A DNA stretch of 64,000 nt from JACVRN01 sp036389255 (GTDB lineage Bacteria; Acidobacteriota; Blastocatellia; Pyrinomonadales; Pyrinomonadaceae): the NCBI GenBank assembly GCA_036389255.1, contig DASVQI010000006.1, positions 372,001-436,000 of the forward strand, given 5' to 3'. Numbering within the stretch: the stretch's first letter is position 1; each line of letters begins with the position of its first letter. A program made the translations under genes and the position numbers. Below, piece by piece: positions 42,640-52,300 of the stretch. The notes beneath the pieces are model-generated. The model was not told the origin of the DNA. It saw nothing but the letters and a program-made list of their open reading frames with translations, and did not search any database.

Positions 42640-44829
42640 TCAAGGGGGCGTATAACGAATCCAGTCGTACTCCGCATTAATAGGCCCAAGATACGTAAAC
42701 TGCCCAAGCCATGAATTGGAATTTGAGTTACCGCACCACAGATTCACCATGATTTGGCCGGGTATGGTTGGCCACTGGGGATAGTTGGCTGCGTATTCGG
42801 TATGTATCTCCACGCCATCCACATACCATTTGATTTCACTCGATGTCCAGACGAACTTGTAACGGTGAAAATCCTCGGCAGCGTCGAACACGAGCCCATG
42901 ACTCTGGCCGTGGTCCGTATTATCGTAGAAAAAGTTCGTCCACACCTCCCCAGTATTCTTGCCCCGAAATTCGATATCAATCTCGTGGTGCGGCGCGGTG
43001 CCGGGCGGGGGGCCAGTGTAGGTGAAGAAAGAGGTCATCAGTCCATCCCCGCTAGCGGCTTTTAAGCATACTTCGTATGTGCCGTAGCCGTAGGTGTTGA
43101 TGGTTCGATACTCACCAGAGCTATAGGTCACCGGGACAGGGGTGGGGCTGGCAGCAGGGGGGGGCGTATCGTCCAGACGTAAGCGCATGATACCATCGTT
43201 ATTAAAAACAACATGGGTGTTATACCACCACACGTCGTAGAAGTTACTTGATGCGGTATAATTCGTCCAATTATGCGCCTTCTGCCAGTTTCCGGGGTCG
43301 TCAGCATTCAAGTCGTGATAAAAAGTGCCGATAGTAGTGCCGGGCAAGATAATTTCTTGAGGCTGAAGAGGACAGTCTGTAGGATTGCCGCAATCAGCCG
43401 CACTGGCAATGTGGCAAGGCGTCTTGATTCTTACCGGACAACTGTTTATCGCAGAGTTGTTCGGGTGATAAGCCACTACTCTGACCGTCTCGTTACAACT
43501 CTTGACAGATAGACAGACCTCACCTTGGGTGGTGTAGCCTATGGGTGATGTACCAGCATAACTGACCCCTTCGGCCTCGACCCTCGTCCAGTCCGGGGCG
43601 GGCGAGCCATCTTCATTAAGAATTTTTAGCTTGATACAGGTGGTGTAGAGCGTCATGTCAGCGTTCCAACTCGTGATGAGATTATTGATAAGTCCGGTGT
43701 AGAAGGGCCGTACGGCGCTAAGCTCCAGCGTCCCTTGTTCAATCCATAGCCCGCCACTCCTATCAAAGTCATATAACCCGACTCGCCTAAGCGCTTTACG
43801 CCGCAGCGCCCGTGGTATGGATAGCTCGATGGCTACTTGTCGTCCCTTTGCCAAGTTGGCGCGCCGCCCTTCGGAATCTTCAACGAAGACTTCAAAGACG
43901 CCGAAGGTCTCTAGCTGACGTATCCGGTTATTTCGCATCCGCGCTGTGAAGTCCCCCGGCGCAGCCCTGACTTGCCTTCGGTCGGAGACGTCTAGAGATG
44001 AGAAGGAGACCTTGACTCGGCCTTGCAAGGGACGGCCCGCATCATTGACCAGCGCACGTGGCGGGAAGTTGATAGTGCCGCCGGGGAAGGTCAGTTTGCC
44101 GCCTCGCTCGGCGTCCATCGAGGCCGGAGTGGCTCTTGGCCAGATGACGACTACACTGGTGACTATAGATGCTCTTCCTACTTTGTAAATTCTCGTAGTA
44201 TCCATAAAGCCCGGTGCGCTAAAACTCACGGCCAACCGTTCGCTAGAGGGCAAACCACGAATGGTGAACTCGCCCTTGCTGTCGGTAAGCACCACGGCCC
44301 GTCCCGGCACACTGACCTTCGCACCGGCGACTGGATTATTCTGCGGATTAACGACCCGCCCCTTGAGAGAGTCACGCGCCGGTGGTATTGCGATTTGATA
44401 GGGCTTAACCACCATCTCGACCGATAATTCTTCCAGAGCCTGGTTACATCCATGCTCTTTCTTGCAATCAATGCACTCTACAACCACCTTGCCCCGATAT
44501 TGCTTGCTCTTTAGCCCTATTGCACTCAGACGCACCCCTAGCTGCTTGCTAGAGCCTGCTTCAATTAGAACAGAGTCCGTAGGCTGTTCGAACTGAAGAA
44601 ATTTGTCATTACTCTTGATGCGGAAAAGATGAGGTGCAGAACATCGGTTATTGATTGTGATTGTCGAGCGCGCCGACTTCCCCTCTTCAACTTCAACTCT
44701 CCAGTCGCCCTGCGTCATCCCGGCTGCCGCCGGGGGCAGAGACCTGCTAATTATGAATAGAAGACTCAGGGTGAAGAAAAAAATCGTCAACCATCTAACA
44801 TTGTGAACTTTATGTGAGTGTCGCTTCAT
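42640..44829 (-). CDS. Exported family-16 glycosidase-like protein with regulatory-like domain
   Basis: 729 aa. The signal peptide (about residues 10-37) is followed by a short Ig-like region (to about 135), a carboxypeptidase-regulatory-like domain (LKGRVVNPQNNPVAGAKVSV, about 150-220) and a beta-rich segment (GGKLTFPGGTINFPPRALVND...). The C-terminal ~230 residues are a GH16/laminarinase-like jelly roll with the catalytic signature EIDIEFRG: Glu616, Asp618 and Glu620 match the ExDxxE pattern. It probably hydrolyses beta-1,3- or beta-1,3/1,4-glucans outside the cell. AAGGAG lies 8 nt before the ATG. Confidence 0.85.
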   Translation of the reverse strand: MKRHSHKVHNVRWLTIFFFTLSLLFIISRSLPPAAAGMTQGDWRVEVEEGKSARSTITINNRCSAPHLFRIKSNDKFLQFEQPTDSVLIEAGSSKQLGVRLSAIGLKSKQYRGKVVVECIDCKKEHGCNQALEELSVEMVVKPYQIAIPPARDSLKGRVVNPQNNPVAGAKVSVPGRAVVLTDSKGEFTIRGLPSSERLAVSFSAPGFMDTTRIYKVGRASIVTSVVVIWPRATPASMDAERGGKLTFPGGTINFPPRALVNDAGRPLQGRVKVSFSSLDVSDRRQVRAAPGDFTARMRNNRIRQLETFGVFEVFVEDSEGRRANLAKGRQVAIELSIPRALRRKALRRVGLYDFDRSGGLWIEQGTLELSAVRPFYTGLINNLITSWNADMTLYTTCIKLKILNEDGSPAPDWTRVEAEGVSYAGTSPIGYTTQGEVCLSVKSCNETVRVVAYHPNNSAINSCPVRIKTPCHIASAADCGNPTDCPLQPQEIILPGTTIGTFYHDLNADDPGNWQKAHNWTNYTASSNFYDVWWYNTHVVFNNDGIMRLRLDDTPPPAASPTPVPVTYSSGEYRTINTYGYGTYEVCLKAASGDGLMTSFFTYTGPPPGTAPHHEIDIEFRGKNTGEVWTNFFYDNTDHGQSHGLVFDAAEDFHRYKFVWTSSEIKWYVDGVEIHTEYAANYPQWPTIPGQIMVNLWCGNSNSNSWLGQFTYLGPINAEYDWIRYTPP

Positions 44830-45066
44830 TAGAAAATCTCCTTGAGGCGATTATGAGTAACCAACAAGAAAGCTCTCGTTAGCAGATATGCGAGGGTTGA
44901 GATGCAGGCACAGTATTCCTATAAACATTGGATGTCAATAGTTACACTGACGGACTGCTGAGCACATGGGAAGGTCTATGTCGCAAGAAAAGAGTTCTTA
45001 TATAACCCTATTTCTCTTTTATCTTCGTTCTTTTTTGAATCCTAGTCGCTGCTAGTACTTCCTCAG

Positions 45067-45246
45067 AATTGTAAATTGAGAAGGGTAAAATATCTGAATA
45101 CCATCATTGAGCAGGCTCATTGATTCGTTAAGAAGAGAGTAAGAGCCTGTCTAGGCTATCGCTCTTTTGATACGGCAGAGCGAATACTGCAAGGGGGTTA
45201 AAGCAGTGAGAACAATTAGGAAGGGGGTTAGTGTTGCAAAAATTTC
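45067..45246 (+). mobile_element. IS6-family transposase remnant
   Basis: Reads NCKLRRVKYLNTIIEQAH, a stop, then VKKRVRACLGYRSFDTAERILQGG. This aligns with the corresponding stretch of the 6.2 kb element (NDCKLRRVKYLNNIIEQDHRF...). GTGTTGCAAAAATTT at 45231-45245 resembles the element end. The catalytic core is absent. It occupies most of the 549-bp gap between the GH16-like gene and the receiver gene; the stretch 45250-45378 has no recognisable content. Confidence 0.75.
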
Positions 45247-45378
45247 TCCATGGCACAATATGTTGAGGAAACCGCTTGATCTAAGGCTGTATATATAGTC
45301 GCCAAAGATTTATTTGCCACACTACCGGTAAAAGTCTATAGCAAAAATCTAGGGATAAAGTCGGCGGCTCACATTATA

Positions 45379-45789
45379 TCAACTATCAGAAGCCCGTAGG
45401 TGAGACTTCAGGCAATCGGCAAGGCAGTTCATCACGTCGTCCCTGTTGACGCGCCCGTTTATGACAGGGACAGGCGACTGATGACAATCGCCCGCAGCTT
45501 CCGAGGTTGTAACCATGATAATGGGCAATGACTCACAGCCGCGCACTTGTCTCAGTAGCTCTGCCACTCTGGTACAGTTAACTTCCCAACAGCTGAGGCC
45601 CAGCAGCACAATGGCCGGCCTCGCGGAAGCAGCGATATCAAGCGCCTGCTCTCCGGAATTGGCAAGCAGTACTTCGTAGCCCTCTTCTAAAAGCAGGGCT
45701 TCAATCAGAGGACGCCATTCTTCATGGTCGTCCACTACCAGAACGCGTGTACCTTGCGTCGGTTGCTGGGCTGCTACCCCGACATTCAA
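45379..45789 (-). CDS. Stand-alone receiver-like protein lacking the phospho-acceptor Asp
   Basis: 136 aa with a receiver fold: RVLVVDDHEEWRPLIEALLLEEGY supplies the acidic pocket. The strand-3 motif reads IVLLGLSCWEV, with Gly where the phosphorylated Asp belongs, and the switch region IIMVTTSEAAG is followed by a poorly conserved Lys region. It is therefore probably a pseudo-receiver that binds a partner without being phosphorylated, or a decaying gene. It is divergent from the NarL-type regulator and alone on its strand. Confidence 0.7.
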   Translation of the reverse strand: MNVGVAAQQPTQGTRVLVVDDHEEWRPLIEALLLEEGYEVLLANSGEQALDIAASARPAIVLLGLSCWEVNCTRVAELLRQVRGCESLPIIMVTTSEAAGDCHQSPVPVINGRVNRDDVMNCLADCLKSHLRASDS

Positions 45790-46009
45790 GATATAGATGC
45801 TCCTGCCCTCAAAGCTTACAAACAGGTCTTCATATAAACGATTTTTTTCTTGAGGTCAAGAATCGAAGCCTGACCTAACATTATAAAAAAAGGTTCTGTT
45901 CTTTAATATGAACAACGGTGAAAACGAAATCTTAAATGGTAGAGAGCGCCCTGTGCGTGCCCGAATTTAATTCTGAAGGTCAGATGCTAAGCGCATGCAG
46001 TAAGCGATT

Positions 46010-46272
46010 GGCGAAGGTCTTGAAATAGCGAGCCACGCACACGCTACACTTGTAGAAGTCTCCATGAGGGAGCAGAATGGTATTCTGATATTAAGCGTTA
46101 CAGCTAATGGAGTCGGAATCGTGAAACCGGGATTACCTCTACCAGTTCCCTAGGATTGCCGGGCATGCGCGAGCGAGCGCTAGTCTTCGGATGTCACATC
46201 AACAGCGAAGGCGCGCAGGAAGCAGGCATGACTGTCACCGTGCGTATTCTGCCGGAGCAGGCATGCTCATAA
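46010..46272 (+). pseudogene. Remnant of a NarX/UhpB-type histidine kinase C-terminus
   Basis: Two frames together read as the end of a HATPase_c domain. First comes ASHAHATLVEVSMREQNG followed by ILSVTANGVGI (N and G1 boxes, with the usual D in DNGVGI changed to A), then LPGMRERALVFGCHINSEG and MTVTVRILPEQ before TAA at 46270-46272. A stop and frameshift lie between the parts and all upstream domains are gone. It ends 12 bp before the NarL-type regulator, the normal position of its cognate kinase gene. Confidence 0.7.
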
Positions 46273-46284
46273 GGTGCACGCCGT

Positions 46285-46911
46285 ATGAGAGTGCTCATTG
46301 CAGATGATCACGCGGTCGTGAGGCGCGGGTTGAAACAGATTCTCGCCGACGTATGGCCGAGCGTGATTGTAGGCGAGGCTGAAGACGCACATGAAGCGTT
46401 GCGATTGGTGCGCCAGCAGAACTGGGATGCCGTAGTGCTGGACATCTCAATGCCGGGCAAGAGCGGGATTGAAGTTCTCAAGGAGTTGAAACAGGAGCGC
46501 CCGCACCTTCCCGTGCTGATTCTAACTTCGCATCCGGTCGAGCAGTACGCGATACGAATGATGAAGGCGGGCGCGGCCGGTTACATGACCAAAGAGAGCG
46601 CGCCGGAACATCTGATTGAAGCTGTCCGCAAGGTCACGAAGGGCAAAAAGTACATCAGCCCCCAACTGGGGGAAGCGCTTGCCTCACATCTGTCTGCCAC
46701 GGAGAAATCGCCGCACGAGATTCTGTCCGACCGGGAACATCAGGTGTTCCGCCTCATCGCTGGGGGCAAGGCCGTCGGTGAGATTGCTTCGGAATTATCT
46801 TTAAGCGACAAGACCATCAGCACCTACCGCGCACGAATCCTACAAAAACTAGGAATGAAAACAAATGCTGAGCTTATCCGCTACGCCATAATAAATGGAT
46901 TGACTGAGTAA
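46285..46911 (+). CDS. NarL/FixJ-family response regulator
   Basis: 208 aa. The N-terminal receiver (about 1-118) has ADDHAVVRRG, the phospho-acceptor in VVLDISMPGKSG, ILTS and the YMTKES lysine. The C-terminal LuxR-type helix-turn-helix (about 145-205) has LSDREHQVFRLIAGGKAVGEIASELSLS followed by KTISTYRARILQKLGMK. It should bind DNA as a phosphorylated dimer. Its own kinase gene upstream is a remnant, so it is now orphaned or driven by one of the kinases further downstream. Confidence 0.92.
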   Translation: MRVLIADDHAVVRRGLKQILADVWPSVIVGEAEDAHEALRLVRQQNWDAVVLDISMPGKSGIEVLKELKQERPHLPVLILTSHPVEQYAIRMMKAGAAGYMTKESAPEHLIEAVRKVTKGKKYISPQLGEALASHLSATEKSPHEILSDREHQVFRLIAGGKAVGEIASELSLSDKTISTYRARILQKLGMKTNAELIRYAIINGLTE

Positions 46912-46927
46912 GAGAAGCCGTTTGTAG

Positions 46928-47083
46928 GTAGTGGGGTCAGATTCAATTCTTACTCACCGCAGAGACGCAGAGAGACGCAAAGGACGCGCAGAGGATTTAA
47001 TTCTTTTCTCTCAGCGCCCCCTCTGGCGTCTCTCTGCGTCTCTGCGGTGAATTACTTGTTTAGATTTCAAACTGACCCACTAC
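46928..47083. repeat. Nested inverted-repeat element, about 156 bp (MITE-like)
   Basis: Outer repeats GTAGTGGGGTCAG (46928-46940) and CTGACCCACTAC (47072-47083) enclose a perfect 25-bp inverted repeat (46954-46978 and 47026-47050, beginning TCACCGCAGAGACGC). The spacer between the inner arms is about 47 bp. There is no ORF inside. The size and nested palindromes fit a non-autonomous mobile element or a REP/BIME-like structure. Confidence 0.75.
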
Positions 47084-47257
47084 CCATTTGTAAACAGGTA
47101 ACGGGCAAAAGAGAGGCGGCCGGTGTATCCGCTTTTACCTTTTGCCTTCTCTTTTGTAGGGCAAACACTGACAGGAAAATCAGAGGAAGACCGATATTTT
47201 TCTTGCGCCCGCAGCTTTATTATGAGTGAGCTTCGACAGGTGAGAAGCAGGTGAGTC

Positions 47258-47641
47258 ATGGTGATTTTTCTCGTAGACGATTCGAAGGCAATGAGAGATC
47301 GGCTGGTGTCGCTTGTTTCGGAACTGGACGACGCGATTGTTATAGGGCAGGCGGAAAATTCCAGAGAAGCGATGGAAGGAATCACGCGTCTGCGCCCTGA
47401 AGTTGTAATTCTAGACATACAGATGCCCGACGGCAGTGGCATCAGCCTCCTCAAGGCCGTCAAGCAGGAACATTCAGCGCCGCTCGTCATCATGCTGACG
47501 AATCACACCTATCCGCAGTACAGGGAAAAATGCGTGAAGCTCGGTGCAGATTTCTTTTTGGATAAGTCACAGGATTTCGACCGTCTACACGGGATTCTCA
47601 ACGACCTCATCAAGCGCTCATCACCACAACCCATTATGTGA
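47258..47641 (+). CDS. Single-domain response regulator
   Basis: 127 aa, receiver only: FLVDDSKAMRDRL, phospho-acceptor in VVILDIQMPDGSG, IMLTNHT and FFLDKSQD with the Lys. There is no output domain, so it must act by protein contact or phosphotransfer. It is 18 bp upstream of the PAS histidine kinase on the same strand and likely its partner or a phosphate sink. Confidence 0.9.
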   Translation: MVIFLVDDSKAMRDRLVSLVSELDDAIVIGQAENSREAMEGITRLRPEVVILDIQMPDGSGISLLKAVKQEHSAPLVIMLTNHTYPQYREKCVKLGADFFLDKSQDFDRLHGILNDLIKRSSPQPIM

Positions 47642-47659
47642 GCGCGAAAACTTAGATAG

Positions 47660-48853
47660 ATGAAAATGCAGAGAGCCGTAACACTAGCGTATTCGGCAGA
47701 AGAACTGAACAATATGCAACGCTACAGCGAGAGCATTGTCGAGACGGTCAGAGAACCTCTCATCGTGCTGGATGAAAGCCTCTGTATAAAAAAGGCCAAT
47801 CGCGCCTTCTACCAGACTTTCTCTATTACGAGAGAAGAGACTGACGGAACTCTTCTCTTCCGTCTCGGTAACGGTCAATGGGACATTCCCGAGTTGAGAG
47901 GTCTGCTCGAACATATTCTGCCTGAGAACACCACTCTTGAAGACTTCGAGGTGGAGCAGGAGTTCCCCTCGATAGGCCGCCGCGTCATGTTGCTGAACGC
48001 TCGCCGCATTTATCGTGAAGATGATGGCTCGCGTGAGATTCTGCTGGCGATTGAAGACATCACCGGGCGTAAGCAGGCCGAAGAGAAGCTAAAGAAATTT
48101 GCTGCCCGCCTTGAGCGTAGCAACCGCGAGTTACAGGATTTTGCTTCTGTCGCTTCGCATGATTTACAGGAGCCGCTCAGGAAGATTCAGGCATTCGGGG
48201 ATCGGCTCAAGGCCAAATGCCATGATGCGCTCCCGCCGGAAGGTCGGGATTATTTGGAGCGTATGCAGTCGGCCGCCTCGCGCATGCAGACGCTGATTAA
48301 CGATTTATTGATGTTTGCCAGGGTAGAAAAAACCGCCTGCCCTTTTGTCGAAGTTGATTTGGGTCAGGTAGTGCGCGAAGTAGTATCCGACCTTGAGGCA
48401 CAAATCGAGCGCGGGGCGGCTCGTGTCGAAATCGGTGAGATGCCTGTCATTGATGCAGACCCTTTGCAGATGCGACAACTGCTTCAAAATCTGATTGGAA
48501 ATGCACTTAAGTATCAGAGGCCGGATGTTGCGGCCGTCATTAAGATTCATGCTTCTGTAATCAAAGAGCGCAGGGCGCAGAATCGTCCGGGTAATCATCC
48601 CACCTCCGATTTCGCTCACGTCATGGTCGAAGACAACGGCATAGGATTCGACGAAAAGTATCTTGACCGCATCTTCAATGTCTTTCAGCGCCTCCACGGG
48701 CGTAAACAGTACGAAGGGACAGGCATAGGGCTTGCCGTTTGCCGGAAGATAGTCGAACGGCACAATGGCAGCATCACCGCGAAGAGCGCACCGGGGCGCG
48801 GGGCGACCTTTATCGTCACGCTGCCTATGCGGCGAGCAAGCGAGGGAGAGTAG
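47660..48853 (+). CDS. PAS-domain sensor histidine kinase
   Basis: 397 aa. Residues 20-145 are a PAS/PAC domain (SIVETVREPLIVLDESLCIKKANRAF ... AIEDITGRKQAEEKL). The HisKA has FASVASHDLQEPLRKIQAFGDRL, the SHDLQEPL variant typical of phytochrome/Rcp1-linked kinases. The HATPase_c carries NLIGNALKYQ, VEDNGIGFDEKYLDRIF and GTGIGLAVCRKI. It is soluble. The following gene begins 3 nt after its stop and encodes an Rcp1-like receiver, the usual partner of this kinase class. Confidence 0.92.
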   Translation: MKMQRAVTLAYSAEELNNMQRYSESIVETVREPLIVLDESLCIKKANRAFYQTFSITREETDGTLLFRLGNGQWDIPELRGLLEHILPENTTLEDFEVEQEFPSIGRRVMLLNARRIYREDDGSREILLAIEDITGRKQAEEKLKKFAARLERSNRELQDFASVASHDLQEPLRKIQAFGDRLKAKCHDALPPEGRDYLERMQSAASRMQTLINDLLMFARVEKTACPFVEVDLGQVVREVVSDLEAQIERGAARVEIGEMPVIDADPLQMRQLLQNLIGNALKYQRPDVAAVIKIHASVIKERRAQNRPGNHPTSDFAHVMVEDNGIGFDEKYLDRIFNVFQRLHGRKQYEGTGIGLAVCRKIVERHNGSITAKSAPGRGATFIVTLPMRRASEGE

Positions 48854-48856
48854 GAA

Positions 48857-49318
48857 ATGGAAAGAAAGAAGATCACGATTTTGCTGGCCGATGACGATGA
48901 AGATGATCGCCTGCTGACGGAAGAAGCGCTGCATGAGAGCCGACTCGCAAACGACCTTCATATGGTCGGAGACGGTGAGGAGTTGATGGACTATCTACAC
49001 CGCCGGGGCAAGTTTGCGTCGCTTGCTGAAGACTCCCGCCCGGGGCTGATTCTGCTGGATCTCAACATGCCTAAGATGGACGGACGCGAAGCGCTCAAGG
49101 CTATAAAGTCTGACGCCTCATTGCGACAAATTCCCGTCGTCATACTGACGACATCAAAGGCCGAAGAAGATATTTACCGCACCTATGATTTGGGAGCGAA
49201 CTCCTTTATCACCAAGCCCGTCCTGTTTGAATCCCTCGTTCGCGTGATGAAAGATTTAGGCGCCTACTGGTTTGAAATAGTCGAATTACCGCAGAGCGGA
49301 AAGGTTGAAGATATATAA
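48857..49318 (+). CDS. Rcp1-like single-domain response regulator
   Basis: 153 aa. Receiver of the Rcp1 subfamily: LLADDDEDDRLLTEEAL, VGDGEELMDYLHRRGKF, phospho-acceptor in LILLDLNMPKMDGREAL, VVILTTSKAEEDI and FITKPV. The long insertion after helix 1 and the YLHRR motif mark the family. Its TAA stop shares one base with the ATG of the next gene, so it is translationally coupled on both sides. Confidence 0.92.
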   Translation: MERKKITILLADDDEDDRLLTEEALHESRLANDLHMVGDGEELMDYLHRRGKFASLAEDSRPGLILLDLNMPKMDGREALKAIKSDASLRQIPVVILTTSKAEEDIYRTYDLGANSFITKPVLFESLVRVMKDLGAYWFEIVELPQSGKVEDI

Positions 49319-52300
49319 TGTCCGCTGAATCAATCAAAGTGCTGCTCATCGAAGACGATGAGGACGACTACATACTCACCCGCGAGATGCTCTCCGAGAC
49401 AGAGTCCTGTCATTTCGATGTGACTTGGGCTAGCACCTTCGACGAGGCTGTTGCTCGCCTGAATGATAACGGCCACGACATCTGTCTGATAGATTATCAC
49501 CTGGGCGAAAAGAGCGGCATAGAGCTGTTGCGCGAGGCGAATGCGCGTGCCCGGAAACCTCCCGCAATCCTGCTCACGGGAAAGGATGACCCCTCAGTTG
49601 ACGACAAGGCTCTGCACGCCGGAGCGACGGATTACCTGATTAAAGGTCAGATAACCGGGCCTCTTCTTGAGCGCTCTATTCGCTATGCCATCGAACGAAG
49701 CCGAACCTTGAAGTCCCTTAGCGAAAGCGAGAAAAAGTACCGCCAGATTATCGAGACAGCGATGGAAGGCATCTGGATGGTTGATTCAGAAGGGCGCACC
49801 ACCTATGCCAATCATCGCACATTGGAGATGCTCGGCTACTCTATGGAAGAGATGCTCGGCCAACCTGCATTTGATTTCATGAACGCCGAGTCGAATGCCC
49901 GGGCAAAGAAAGAGTTCGAGGAGCACCGGCGACAGGGAACCTGCGGGCAGTATGAATATTGTTTGAAGCATAAGAACGGGACGCCGCTATGGGTAATCAT
50001 GTCAACTACTCCGATTTTCGGTGATCACGGAGTCTTCATCGGTGCTTTCGCCATGATTACGGATATCTCCGAGCGCAAGCGAGAGGAGGAAGAGAACAAA
50101 AGGCTGCTCAAAGACCTGAAGGAGCGTGTCAAAGAGCTGGGAGCCATACATAAGACGGCGCGAATACTTCAAACGCAGGAGAAAGAGATCACCGAGTTGT
50201 TAAAAGAGGTGGTAGAGATTCTGCCGCCCGCCTTGCAGTATCCCGAAATCGCTGCCGCTCGCGTCGTCTACAACGGATTCGAGTTTAGCACCTCGAACTT
50301 CAGTTCCACCGATTGGAAGCAGTCGGCGGAATTCAGTACGATCAACGGCGTCGCAGGGGGCCTTGAGGTAGTTTATCTGGAAGAAAGGCCGGAGGCCGAC
50401 GAGGGGCCGTTCCTCGCAGAAGAAAGAAGCCTGCTTAACTCAGTGACCGAGATGCTGCGCCTTGAGCTTGACCGCAGGCTCGCCACCTCAGCGTTGCTTG
50501 AAAGCGAGGCCCAAATGGAGAGGGCACAGTCCTTCGCGCTCGTTATGACGACGCACGTAGGATTGGACGGGCGATGGCTTAAGGTTACCCCGACTCTGTG
50601 TGAGTTGCTCGGCTACACGGAAGATGAGCTTCTCAAGCTCTCTTACCAGGATCTCACGCACCCTGACGATGTCTCCCATGATATAGAGCAACACGAACGG
50701 CTACTTCGCGGCGAGCTCAAATCATATGATTTGGAGAAGCGTTACATACGTAGGGATGGCGGCTTCGTCTGGGTCTATCTAAACTGTTCTCTGGTTATAG
50801 ATTCTAAAGGGAATTCCGTACACTTTCTCACCTACATCATTGATATTTCGGAGCGCAAGCGCGTTACTGAAGAGCGCAACCTCTTCTTTACGAACGCTCA
50901 CGACATGCTCTGCATTGCAGGGTTCGATGGCTACTTCAAGCAGGTCAACTCTGCGTGGTGTCGCACGCTCGGTTACACTGACGAAGAGCTGCTGTCCGTC
51001 CCCTATATGGACTTCGTCCACCCGGATGACCGGGCTGCGACTGTTGAGACAGCAAGACTCAATTGTGACGGCTTCAATATGTTCTCATTCCAGAACCGCT
51101 ACCGGGCGAAAGACGGCTCGTACAGGTGGTTGTCCTGGAGTTCCACGACTAGTAAAGACCTGCCAATCATCTACGGGTCGGCGCGCGACATCACTGAGCG
51201 GAAACTTACAGAGGAGAAGTTACAGGAGTCCGAGAGACGTTTTCGCCATTTGGCCGAGAACATCAACGAGGTGTTCTGGATTGCCACACCCGACCGCTAT
51301 GAGGTGCTTTACGTTAGCCCCGCATACGAAGAAATCTGGGGCCGCACCTGCGAGAGTCTGTACGAGCGTGGGGATTCTTTCATTGATGTCATTTATCACG
51401 AAGACAGAGACCGAATGCGCCGGGTGTTCGAGCGTCTGCGGCAAGGAGAGAATAAGGATGAGCAGTACCGCATCGTGCGACCTGATGGCTCGATTCGATG
51501 GATACGTGACCGCGCGTATGCAGTCAAGGATGAAGAAGGCACGGTCATACAGGTAGTTGGCATTGCCGAGGACATCACCGAGCGAAGAATGGCCCAGGAG
51601 CGCATACATGAGGCCGACCAGCGCGCTATTAAAGAGTACAAGCGGCTGCTTGACCGTCTTTCTCATCTCGCCTCCGCATTCGGGACGGCCCGCGATCTTC
51701 AAACCATCTTTCGCGCCCTCAGTGATTTCAGTCTATCTTTGACTCCCAGCTTCGCGCTCGTCGTCTGTCTTTATGACGAGCAGCGCTCCGTTCGCAACGG
51801 CGTCTATGTCTTCAGCGACGGGAAGGAGTTCGACACCTCCGGTGTGGAGCCGATTCAGGTGCGGGAAGGCCCCGTCAGCAGAGCTATCAAAACGGGCGAC
51901 GTCGTGACCTGCAATGATTACCATGCGGAGCTTGGCGCACGCAGACACGTCTTCGTCGGCTTTGATAATGACGACAAACTACCCCTTTCTGCGCTCATAG
52001 CCCCGATGACAATCATGGGAAGAACCATCGGCACAATAGAAGTGCAGAGCTACACCTATGCCGCTTACACGCAGGAGCATGCGACAGCTATGCGCATGGC
52101 CGCCAATCTGGCAGCTAACGCTATCGAAAACGTGCGTCTGATAGAACAGGAGCGTGCGAAGGAGGAGCAACTACGACAATCTCAAAAGATGGAAGCCGTA
52201 GGCCGTCTGGCGGGGGGCGTCGCGCACGACTTCAATAACTTACTGACGGCCATCACGGGCTACAGTGACCTCAGTTTACGCCGTCTCGAAGGGAACAATC

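Noticed and set aside
45309..45357. Further IS6 tail sequence after 45246
   Set aside because: A stretch beginning CACTACCGG resembles the IS6 tail at 15312-15350, but the match is too poor to annotate.
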